DNA of 39,678 nt, taken from assembly GCF_003955685.1 (NCBI RefSeq), contig NZ_RXHJ01000022.1, positions 1 to 39,678 of the forward strand, written 5' to 3'. This DNA comes from Corynebacterium hylobatis. GTDB lineage: Bacteria > Actinomycetota > Actinomycetes > Mycobacteriales > Mycobacteriaceae. How positions within the stretch are numbered: the first letter of the stretch is position 1; every line of letters begins with the position of its first letter. Below are positions 33,056-39,678 of the stretch, one piece after another. Under the pieces are notes generated by a model. It did no database searches, was not told where the DNA came from, and saw nothing but the letters and a program-made list of their open reading frames with translations. The translations under genes and the position numbers were made by a program.

Positions 33056-33976
33056 CTAGAAGTCCGGGTAGTAGGAGGGGCGCTCGGCGGTGGTGCGGAT
33101 GTCCGGCAGGGCCATCTTGCGGTGGTCCTCCTCGTCGTCGACCCAGCAGTCGACGATCTCATCCAGGGTGGCGAACCACACGCCGTCGTGGCCGACCATG
33201 TGCTCGATGAGCTTCTCGTACCACATCATGTGGTGCGGCTGGCCGATCGTCTGCGGGTGGACACAGGAGGTGAACACGGCGTTCTCGACGCGCTCGTAGC
33301 CGTAGTCGAAGATGTCGCGCCAGCGGCGGTAGATGGTCTCGGTGTCCTGCTGGCCGGTCTGGATGCCGGTGACACACCCCAGCGGCGGGAAGTCGTCGAG
33401 GTACCAGCTGACGGGGACCTCAAGGACGTGGCTGGCCTTGCCGGCGGTGTTGCCGTTCTCCCAGTCGATGGCCCAGCGCTGCGGGCGGTAGGCCTCCAGG
33501 TCCCGGCCCATGAGGGAGGAGTCGTATTTGAAGCCGAATTTCTCCACGATGTCGAGGGTGCTGTCGGAGTAGTCCCAGTAGGGGGAGCGGTAGCCGACGG
33601 GGCGGATGCCCAGGCGGCGGTCGAAGGTGTCGAAGGCGCGCTCGACGAGCTCCTCCTCCGTGCCGGCGTCGATCAACGTGGGGTTTTCGTGGAAGTAGCC
33701 GTGGTGGCCGAATTCGTGGCCCTTCTCGGCGACGGCCTCGCAGGCGCCGGGAAAGGTGTCGATGGTGTGGCCCGGGGTAAACCAGGTGGTCTTGATGTCG
33801 TACTTCTCGTAGAGCTCGAGCAGGCGGGGGACGCCGACCTCGGCGCCGTACTCGCCGCGCGACATGTAGGAGGGGGAGGGTTTGTTGAAACCGCCGAGCC
33901 AGAGCGACTGGGCGTCGAAATCCGTGCCGAGGTTGACGGCGATCTTCTTGCCTTCGGGAAGCTTGAGGTAACCCAT
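33056..33976 (-). CDS. Polysaccharide deacetylase family (CE4-like) hydrolase
   Basis: A 306-residue cytoplasmic protein with the NodB/CE4 fold. Metal and catalytic motifs are TDFDAQS (D19, D21), GHHGYFHE (H91, H92, H96), GYRSPYWDYS and TSCVHPQTIG near the end. The lack of a signal peptide and the FDAQS form place it with the PuuE/HpPgdA-like branch. That branch includes allantoin- and cyclic-imide-hydrolysing enzymes, so an amide or imide ring substrate is more likely than peptidoglycan. It is the second gene after the penicillin-acylase-like gene (81 bases apart), with AAAGGA 6 bases before its ATG, which supports a joint catabolic role. The substrate cannot be fixed from sequence. Confidence 0.88.
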   Translation of the reverse strand: MGYLKLPEGKKIAVNLGTDFDAQSLWLGGFNKPSPSYMSRGEYGAEVGVPRLLELYEKYDIKTTWFTPGHTIDTFPGACEAVAEKGHEFGHHGYFHENPTLIDAGTEEELVERAFDTFDRRLGIRPVGYRSPYWDYSDSTLDIVEKFGFKYDSSLMGRDLEAYRPQRWAIDWENGNTAGKASHVLEVPVSWYLDDFPPLGCVTGIQTGQQDTETIYRRWRDIFDYGYERVENAVFTSCVHPQTIGQPHHMMWYEKLIEHMVGHDGVWFATLDEIVDCWVDDEEDHRKMALPDIRTTAERPSYYPDF

Positions 33977-34057
33977 GATTGATCCTTTATGTAGTGGTGG
34001 TGTGATCGGGGAAGTGTGTGGGTCCCGGTGGTTCGCGGGAGCGCCGCTGCGCCGGAT

Positions 34058-36367
34058 TCACGGCTTCCCACCTGCCCGCAGGACGATGCGCCGGCCCACG
34101 GCCTGCTCGATGGCCTCCCGGCTGTAGAGCAGCGGGAAGGTCTCATCCGTGGCCCACATCCCGAACAGGTCCGCGTAGTGTTCCGAACGCGGGTCACCGG
34201 ACTGGCCGGGGGAGTTGATCACGCGGCTGGAGTCCCACTCGCCGACGTCCATGGCGAGGCGGAAGCTGCTGCCCATCACGGCGTTGAAGGTGGCGTCGTA
34301 ACCGCTCAGGCCCACGACGTCGCCGCTGCCGGCGCGCGGGACACTGGGCAGCTGTCCCCATTCCTCCGGCACGTCCTGCGCCGTGCCCAGGACAGCGTGG
34401 ACCAGCTTCGTGCGGTGCAGCTCACCCCACTTCCAGCGGGATTCGTCCGGGCCCAGCAGCTCGGTGATCTCCGCCAGTGCGGTGCCCAGGGTCTGCTCGA
34501 CGCCGGTGGTGAGCAGGGCGTGGTCGGCGGGGGCGTCGAAAAGCTCGAGCATGCGCAGGTCCGGGCGGATATCGGAGAAGAGGGTGTCGTCGCGGAGCAG
34601 GCGGTGGGCGGCGGTCTTGTCCAGGCCGAGGCGCTCCAACGCGTTATCGACCAGCCAGGGGCGCAGGTGGCGGCGCTGCCAGACCTGGTAGACAAGTGCC
34701 GCGCGGGAGTCGACGTCCTCGGTGCCGTCCCAGGTCTGCAGCCCGGCCCATTCCTCGGCGTGCTGCTGCGGACGGATGCCGGCGAGCATGTCTAGCAGGT
34801 GGCGGCCGTGGAGGTTCTCGGCGTTGGTCTGCATCCGCAGGCTCGACTCGATGTCGATGGGCTCGCCGCTGTCGAACCACTGCGCCAAACGCTCATGCCG
34901 TGCGCTGGAGTACCAGTCGGTCGTGGTGGTCAGGGCGTCGTTGTCGAAGTCCTCCGGCAGGTTGTTCTCGTTCGAGCTGGAGAACCACCCGGACTCCGGA
35001 TTGAGCGTGTTCGGCAGCTGTTCGACGTGGGCGAAACCATCCCACTCGTGGCTGCCGTCACCGGGCACCGGCGTGGAACCGTCCCAACCCGGGCGAAGGG
35101 GCACCAGGGCGCTGGCCTGCCAACCGATGTCACCCTCGGTCGTCGCGAAGATCATGTTCACTCCCGGTGCACCCCAGCGGCGCAGCGCCCGGCGGAAGTC
35201 TGTGGCGTTCGCGGCGTCCTGGAATTCCAGGCTGGCCAGATAGGGCGCCATGCCCGGCTCCAGCCACACCGCGCGCAGGGCGACCGCCCGGCGGTTCTGC
35301 TTATCGACGCCCAGCACCGGCCCATGCCGCGTGAACACCAGCTCGTGCACGACATCCTCGCCGCCGGCGACTTTCGAGGTCTCGGTGACGGTGGTGAACT
35401 TCTCCCACGCGCCGTTGTAGAGGTAACGCTCATCGTCCTCCGGGTGCAGCTCGTAGACGTAGAGGTCCTCGTGGTCGACGGCCCAGATGGTCAGCCCGTA
35501 GGCGACATGCCGGTTGTGGCCGATGGACACGCCCGGCAGGTTCGGTTCGCCCGCGCCGATGACGCTGAGCCCCGGGGCCTCCAGGTGGGTGAGGTAGCGC
35601 AGCGAGGGCAGCGTGACCGCGCGGTGCGGGTCGTTGGCCAGGATCGGCCGGCCCGTGGCGGTGCGGGAGGGCGCGACCACCCAGTTGTTGCTTCCCGACG
35701 GCGCCGTCTCCTCCGCGGGGGCGGTGCCGTCACCGAAGTCGACCGGGGCAAAGGCCAGGCGGTAGACGTCGAGGACCTTATCGCTCAGGTGCTCGTAGAG
35801 GTCCGGGCCCGGGGTCGGGTGGGTGGACTTCGGTTCGCGGACGGAACGCAGGTTCTCAGCCTCCTCGCCCAGATCGCGGAGGGTCAGCGCGCGGGCCAGC
35901 TCCTGTTCCGCGTTGTAGAGCAGGCCGTGGGTGCGGATACGTACGACATCCTCCGGCTCCCACCGCGCCGGGCGGTAGTCCAGCTCGAGGAATTCCGGCG
36001 GCAGGCGGTGTCCCGGATCCGCCATGGCCCAGTCGACGAAGGCGTTGACGCCGGTGACAAAGGCGGTGACGATATCGCGGGCATCGGTGCTGTAGGACAG
36101 CCACTCGGCGCGCATGTCGCCGCGGTAGAGGAAGAGCCGGGTAGCGCGGTCCTGTTTGATGTGCGCGGGGCCGAGCGCCTCCGCCAGCCTGCCGAGCCCG
36201 CGGCGGCGCCACAGGTCAATCTGGAAGAGGCGGTCGCGGGCGGCCTGGAAACCCTGGGCCACGTAGGCGTCCATGCGCGTGGCGGCGTAGATGTGGGGGA
36301 CACCCCACTTATCGACGAGGATCTCCACGTCCTGCTCGATCCCGGTGACGGGATATTCGGTGTTCAT
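34058..36367 (-). CDS. Penicillin acylase family Ntn amidohydrolase
   Basis: A 769-residue precursor of an N-terminal-nucleophile hydrolase that cuts amide bonds (penicillin G acylase, acyl-homoserine-lactone acylase or cephalosporin acylase relatives). The self-cleavage site and nucleophile are in PSGSNNWVVAPSRT, giving S226 as the first residue of the beta chain. Next come TGRPILANDPHRAV, the fold motif GVSIGHNRHVAYGLT, and the conserved Asn region WFSSSNENNLP. Unlike secreted acylases it has no signal peptide, so processing and action should be in the cytoplasm. The ATG at 36365-36367 has AAGGA 6 bases upstream; the longer frame to 36439 lacks support. It is the first gene of an operon with the CE4-like gene, and is divergent from a LysR-type regulator that probably controls it. 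Confidence 0.92.
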   Translation of the reverse strand: MNTEYPVTGIEQDVEILVDKWGVPHIYAATRMDAYVAQGFQAARDRLFQIDLWRRRGLGRLAEALGPAHIKQDRATRLFLYRGDMRAEWLSYSTDARDIVTAFVTGVNAFVDWAMADPGHRLPPEFLELDYRPARWEPEDVVRIRTHGLLYNAEQELARALTLRDLGEEAENLRSVREPKSTHPTPGPDLYEHLSDKVLDVYRLAFAPVDFGDGTAPAEETAPSGSNNWVVAPSRTATGRPILANDPHRAVTLPSLRYLTHLEAPGLSVIGAGEPNLPGVSIGHNRHVAYGLTIWAVDHEDLYVYELHPEDDERYLYNGAWEKFTTVTETSKVAGGEDVVHELVFTRHGPVLGVDKQNRRAVALRAVWLEPGMAPYLASLEFQDAANATDFRRALRRWGAPGVNMIFATTEGDIGWQASALVPLRPGWDGSTPVPGDGSHEWDGFAHVEQLPNTLNPESGWFSSSNENNLPEDFDNDALTTTTDWYSSARHERLAQWFDSGEPIDIESSLRMQTNAENLHGRHLLDMLAGIRPQQHAEEWAGLQTWDGTEDVDSRAALVYQVWQRRHLRPWLVDNALERLGLDKTAAHRLLRDDTLFSDIRPDLRMLELFDAPADHALLTTGVEQTLGTALAEITELLGPDESRWKWGELHRTKLVHAVLGTAQDVPEEWGQLPSVPRAGSGDVVGLSGYDATFNAVMGSSFRLAMDVGEWDSSRVINSPGQSGDPRSEHYADLFGMWATDETFPLLYSREAIEQAVGRRIVLRAGGKP

Positions 36368-36525
36368 CTGGTGTCCTTTTCGTCTGGGGGGTGATGGTGT
36401 GCCAGGGCGCTCCGGGAGGCGGCGAGTGGTCCGGGTCACTATTTTGGTGCTTGGGGATGAATGTAGCAGCCTCGGTTAATTCTGAATATTGAAAGTTTCT
36501 GCCTCATCCCATAACTTCTAGGAAT

Positions 36526-37413
36526 ATGGATCGTCGAAGTCTGGAGTTCTTCCGTGCCGTTGCCGAGGAGGGGTCCGTGAGCGGTGCAGCTCAGCGGATG
36601 TTCGTGACGCAGCCGGCCGTGTCCAAACAGATCAGCCGCCTGGAGGCCGGGCTGGGGCTGAAGCTCTTCCACCGGACGTCCGCCGGCATGGCGCTGACGT
36701 CAGCGGGGGAGGCCCTCTACGACCTCGGCGGGGACGTGCTCACCCGCTTCGAGAGGATCGAGGGTGCACTGAAACTCATGTTCGCCGAGCGTCCGGCGTT
36801 GCGTCTGGCCAGCCCCCACACCACCGCGAGCGTGCTCATCACCCCGTTCATGGCCGCCACCGACGCCCCCATCAGTGACCTGCTCATCGTCAACGCCCCC
36901 GAGGTTGACGGGCTTCTCGACCGCGACGTCGACATGGCGGTGAGCACCCTGCGGCCCCCGCCGCACCGACACCAGATGGTCGTGGCACCCCTGACCATCT
37001 TCGTCCAGGGCACCCCTTCAGCGATGGCCGCCCGCTTCGGCGACAGCCCCGTGGCCGACCTGGAGAAACTGAGTTCCGATCCGCTTCTCGCCCCACGTAC
37101 GGGCGTCCATGTGGTCGTCGAGGAGGCCGGGGCCAGACTCGGGGAGTCGCTGCAGATCCGCGGCGTGGCCACCGGTCTCGTGGCCCAGGCTCTGGCGGCC
37201 AACGATCACGGCCTGGCTCTGGTGACCGAACAGGTCAGCTTCGGGCTGAAGGGGCTGCCCGCTTATGCCGGTGGCCGACCCGTGGTGGTCTCGCTCTACG
37301 CGTCCTGGGATGCCCAGCACTACGCGGCGGCAGGGTTGCGCGAGCTCGCGGAGGATTTCCGGCAGTGGCTGTCCGTGACCCCGCCGTGGGGGCCGTTCCC
37401 GGAGGTGGCTTAG
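36526..37413 (+). CDS. LysR-family transcriptional regulator
   Basis: A 295-residue LysR-type protein. The winged helix-turn-helix covers about residues 1-60 (SLEFFRAVAEEGSVSGAAQR, then TQPAVSKQISRLEAGLGLKLFHR, the recognition and wing part). A linker helix is followed by the two-lobed effector-binding domain from about residue 90. It is divergent from the penicillin-acylase-like operon, and the 158 bases between them should hold both promoters and its binding site. The usual LysR logic (autorepression and effector-dependent activation of the divergent operon) is inference. The effector may be the amide or imide substrate. An AGGA lies close before the ATG at 36526. The effector domain is slightly short for the family but shows no break. 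Confidence 0.92.
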   Translation: MDRRSLEFFRAVAEEGSVSGAAQRMFVTQPAVSKQISRLEAGLGLKLFHRTSAGMALTSAGEALYDLGGDVLTRFERIEGALKLMFAERPALRLASPHTTASVLITPFMAATDAPISDLLIVNAPEVDGLLDRDVDMAVSTLRPPPHRHQMVVAPLTIFVQGTPSAMAARFGDSPVADLEKLSSDPLLAPRTGVHVVVEEAGARLGESLQIRGVATGLVAQALAANDHGLALVTEQVSFGLKGLPAYAGGRPVVVSLYASWDAQHYAAAGLRELAEDFRQWLSVTPPWGPFPEVA

Positions 37414-37530
37414 GCCAGCCCTAACTGATGGCCGGGCCAGAGTACGTGGGGAAGCGGAAGGAAACGTGAGGAGATCAGGGATCCCTCGAATCCCGGTGCT
37501 GATGAGCGCCCTGGACCGCACCCAGGAGCA

Positions 37531-37565
37531 ACGGACCGGTTCAGTCGATGACTGAACCGGTCCGT
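37531..37565. terminator. Bidirectional terminator between the LysR gene and the hydroxylase gene
   Basis: ACGGACCGGTTCAGTC (37531-37546) and GACTGAACCGGTCCGT (37550-37565) pair perfectly over 16 positions with a 3-base loop. It lies between convergent genes. There is no T-run, but the stem is very strong. Confidence 0.75.
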
Positions 37566-37593
37566 GGCTTCTGGTGCTGTCCTGCAGGGTTGT

Positions 37594-39447
37594 CTACTGG
37601 GCGTCGACCTGCTGGAGTTCGCGGTGGGTCAGGCGCAGCAGCTCGGCCTCGGCGTCCGCCGACAGGATGGTGTCCGTTTCATCGAGATGCAGCAGGGACC
37701 GCAGCGCCTCCCGCAGTGCCGCCGTCGGATCCTGTGGCTGCTGCAACGCCCGGTAACCGACATGGTTGTCGGGGCGGACCAGCACACACCCGTCATCGGC
37801 GTACTCACGCAGACGCGCCCAGTCGCCGTAGGTGTCGGTGTAGTCCTGGCCGGGGCCGATCCGCACGGCCGGGATCTCAATACCCAGCTCGGCGGAGACG
37901 GTCGCGGCCGCATCGACCCAGGCCTGACCGTTGACACCGGTGAGGACGGTGAAGTGACCGCCACCGCAGATATCCAGGGTCGAGACCTTCGGGGCGGACG
38001 GGTTGACCGTGCTCAGCCACGCGTGCGGCAGACGCGCCCCCGGGTGAGTCGTGGGGTGGTAGTGCAACTGCGGGTCACGGTCGTAGGCCGGCCAATCCGT
38101 CCCGTCGGAGACAACCGCACTCGACTCATAGCGCTGGCCCATCTCCACGCCCAGGGCGTTGAACTCGTAGTTCTTGATCTCCAGGGCCTGGTGCAGCGCC
38201 TGACGGCGCTGCTCACCCTCGGCGGTGGGCTGCTTGCGCACCTCCATCGCCTCGATCATGGTCTCGGCGTCATCTGCCGGATCAATACCCAGGGCATCAA
38301 GCACATGGTCGAAATCGGCGATGGACTGGTTGGCCCGGCGCACGATCTGCTCCGCTACCGGGACACGCTCGTCCTGGTAGGACTCGATCAGGGACTCCCC
38401 GGCCTTGCCCTTGAGAATCATCGCCAGCTTCCAGGCGATGTTGTAGGAGTCCTGGATGGAGGTGTTGGACCCCAGACCGTTTCCCGGGGGGTGGCGGTGG
38501 ACGGCATCCCCGACACACAGCACGCGGCCGGACATGTTCTCCTTGGCGTAGATGTCGTTGACCGTCCACAGCGACCAGTGCTTGACGTTGATCTCCAGGT
38601 CCTCGATGCCGACGAGGTTGCGCACGATCTCCTCGGCGGCGGTCGCATCAACCTCCGGCGGCGGCTGATTGATGTCATACCCCCAGGTCACCAGCCACTG
38701 GTTCCACGGGCGGACCATGCGCACCAGGCCCAGACCGATACCACCGACCGATGCTCCCGGCTGGAGTACCCAGTACAGGGAGGACTGACGGTCCTCGCAG
38801 TACTCGCTGAGATCCATCTCGCAGAAGATGTTCATGGACCCGCCCACCCCCATCTTCCCGTCCATGGGCAGGTTCAGGTCCGCAGCGATCTGGGAGCGGC
38901 CACCATCAGCGCCGATGAGGTACTTCGAGCGCACGGTGTAGGTCTGGCCGGTCATCCGGTCGCGGACGGTGGTTGACACCCCGTCGGCGTCCTGGGTGTG
39001 GGAGACGTACTCGGTCTTCCAGCGGAAGACCGCACCCCGTGCCATGGCGTTGCGCACCAGGAGCGGCTCGAAGTGGGTCTGGGGCAGATCACAGTTCAGC
39101 GACGGCGAGGCAGCGATGTACTCGCCCTCCCGGTCCGGACCGGTGCCCCAGGAGCGGACGCGGCCGAATTCCTCGCCGTTGATCGCGGTGCAGAACACGG
39201 TCTCACCGATCATGTCGTGCGGGACCTCCTCGGCCTTGATCTGGTCCTCGATGCCCATATCGCGCATGAGCTCCACGGTGCGCTGGTTGGTGATGTGCGC
39301 CCGGGGGGTGTTGGCGGTGTTGGAGTATTTGCTCACCACCACGCAGTCGATGCCGTAGGTGGACAAGAACAGGGCGGCGGCGGAGCCGGCGGGGCCGGAG
39401 CCGATGATGAAGACGTCGGTGGTGACATCAGCGGAAGAGGTGGTCAT
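37594..39447 (-). CDS. FAD-dependent aromatic hydroxylase (TfdB/resorcinol hydroxylase type)
   Basis: A 617-residue single-component flavin monooxygenase. FAD-binding GSGPAGS is at 16-22, the family segment ANTPRAHITNQRTVELMRD follows at about 45-63, the DG motif is LIGADGGRSQIA, and the second FAD motif is VGDAVHRHPPGNGLGSN. A C-terminal thioredoxin-like domain runs from about 480 (FTVLTGVNGQAW to the end). These features define the phenol hydroxylase group that includes 2,4-dichlorophenol 6-monooxygenase and corynebacterial resorcinol hydroxylases. The gene directly upstream is a hydroxyquinol 1,2-dioxygenase, so the likely reaction is resorcinol to hydroxyquinol with NAD(P)H and oxygen. 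AAGGAG lies 10 bases before the ATG at 39445-39447. The gap to the dioxygenase stop is 37 bases, so the two form an operon. Confidence 0.88.
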   Translation of the reverse strand: MTTSSADVTTDVFIIGSGPAGSAAALFLSTYGIDCVVVSKYSNTANTPRAHITNQRTVELMRDMGIEDQIKAEEVPHDMIGETVFCTAINGEEFGRVRSWGTGPDREGEYIAASPSLNCDLPQTHFEPLLVRNAMARGAVFRWKTEYVSHTQDADGVSTTVRDRMTGQTYTVRSKYLIGADGGRSQIAADLNLPMDGKMGVGGSMNIFCEMDLSEYCEDRQSSLYWVLQPGASVGGIGLGLVRMVRPWNQWLVTWGYDINQPPPEVDATAAEEIVRNLVGIEDLEINVKHWSLWTVNDIYAKENMSGRVLCVGDAVHRHPPGNGLGSNTSIQDSYNIAWKLAMILKGKAGESLIESYQDERVPVAEQIVRRANQSIADFDHVLDALGIDPADDAETMIEAMEVRKQPTAEGEQRRQALHQALEIKNYEFNALGVEMGQRYESSAVVSDGTDWPAYDRDPQLHYHPTTHPGARLPHAWLSTVNPSAPKVSTLDICGGGHFTVLTGVNGQAWVDAAATVSAELGIEIPAVRIGPGQDYTDTYGDWARLREYADDGCVLVRPDNHVGYRALQQPQDPTAALREALRSLLHLDETDTILSADAEAELLRLTHRELQQVDAQ

Positions 39448-39484
39448 GATGCTCGTTCTCCTTAAAATATGTTGTTAGTTGATC

Positions 39485-39678
39485 TCAGCGGGGGGCCAGC
39501 ACGATGTCGAAGCGGGTCTTCGCCCAGTCCTGCTCACCCAGATCCCGCCCGTCCGGGGTCGGGGTACCCGCCGGCTGCTGCTCGAAACGTTTGATCAGCG
39601 AGTCCTTGACCCCGAAGACGGAGTCACCGATGTCCAGCTGGGGGTCACCGTCGACGAAGATGTGGGTGACCAGGGTGC
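39485..39678 (-). CDS. Intradiol ring-cleavage dioxygenase, hydroxyquinol 1,2-dioxygenase-like, C-terminal part
   Basis: The last 63 codons of a gene that runs past the right edge. The readable end contains [20 protein letters not shown], then [14 protein letters not shown], and closes with [10 protein letters not shown]. This is the typical C-terminus of the catechol/hydroxyquinol 1,2-dioxygenase family, which uses non-heme Fe(III) to open the ring between adjacent hydroxyls. The active-site tyrosines and histidines lie outside the window. Its position before the hydroxylase gene supports hydroxyquinol as substrate, with maleylacetate as product after ring opening. A maleylacetate reductase gene is expected further upstream, beyond the window. 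Confidence 0.82.
   Translation of the reverse strand, partial: TLVTHIFVDGDPQLDIGDSVFGVKDSLIKRFEQQPAGTPTPDGRDLGEQDWAKTRFDIVLAPR

Noticed and set aside
31522..33162. A 546-codon open frame on the minus strand over the RNB gene
   Set aside because: The plus strand encodes a clear RNB nuclease there. The antisense frame crosses its terminator and has shadow-type composition.
34799..36394. A 531-codon plus-strand frame opposite the penicillin acylase gene
   Set aside because: The acylase motifs on the minus strand are intact; this is a codon-bias shadow.

Overview
The window reads as a chromosomal segment of a high-GC actinobacterium, most likely Corynebacterium or a close relative. The evidence is the protein set: a homodimeric-type AceE, a class Ib NrdF whose metal and radical residues are spaced as in Corynebacterium ammoniagenes, a DUF3052 protein beside aceE, an RNase H/acid phosphatase fusion, an actinobacterial Nif3 with a middle insert, and a class A RNase P RNA. 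The part from aceE to the RNase H fusion (17.5-28.3 kb) keeps the gene content of the mycobacterial Rv2241 to Rv2228c neighbourhood, as recalled from general knowledge.

Layout. 1-3.0 kb: the start of galU, a small unknown gene, nrdF with a tRNA-like leader, and a HAD-IIA phosphatase. 3.0-7.2 kb: an A/T-richer accessory patch with an orphan VbhA-type antitoxin, a stand-alone acyl carrier protein, an unknown 437-residue gene split by an IS5-family insertion, and a membrane-anchored unknown protein. 7.2-9.8 kb: an alpha/beta hydrolase plus beta-lactamase-fold hydrolase pair, and a convergent DUF1707/LiaF-like gene. 9.9-17.4 kb: a salicylate module like sdgABC of Streptomyces (salicylyl-AMP ligase, salicylyl-CoA synthetase, salicylyl-CoA 5-hydroxylase) with a PaaX-family regulator and a divergent aromatic-acid MFS importer. 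17.5-21.4 kb: aceE, a DUF3052 gene and tRNA-Val(UAC). 21.5-25.2 kb: two tandem diverged paralogues of unknown function, SURF1, and a PtpA-like phosphatase coupled to a PtkA-like HAD protein. 25.2-28.8 kb: Nif3, a zinc-ribbon coiled-coil protein, RNase H/phosphatase and rnpB. 28.8-31.5 kb: an alcohol/aldehyde dehydrogenase operon. 31.5-33.0 kb: an RNB exoribonuclease. 33.0-37.4 kb: an Ntn amidohydrolase (penicillin acylase family) and CE4-type deacetylase operon with a divergent LysR regulator. 37.5 kb to the end: an aromatic hydroxylase and the end of a hydroxyquinol 1,2-dioxygenase, probably a resorcinol/hydroxyquinol catabolic operon.

How it fits together. Several modules support use of plant-derived or soil aromatics (salicylate through gentisyl-CoA, resorcinol through hydroxyquinol) and other small amides and alcohols, set among housekeeping genes for central carbon flux, dNTP supply and RNA processing. 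The most unusual signal is a near-complete tRNA cloverleaf that ends two bases before the nrdF GTG start. Its anticodon arm is abnormal and its acceptor stem contains the only Shine-Dalgarno-like stretch for nrdF. The second is that the SdgB homologue has lost the front half of the ATP-grasp domain typical of its NDP-forming family, which fits a role in receiving an already adenylated acyl group.
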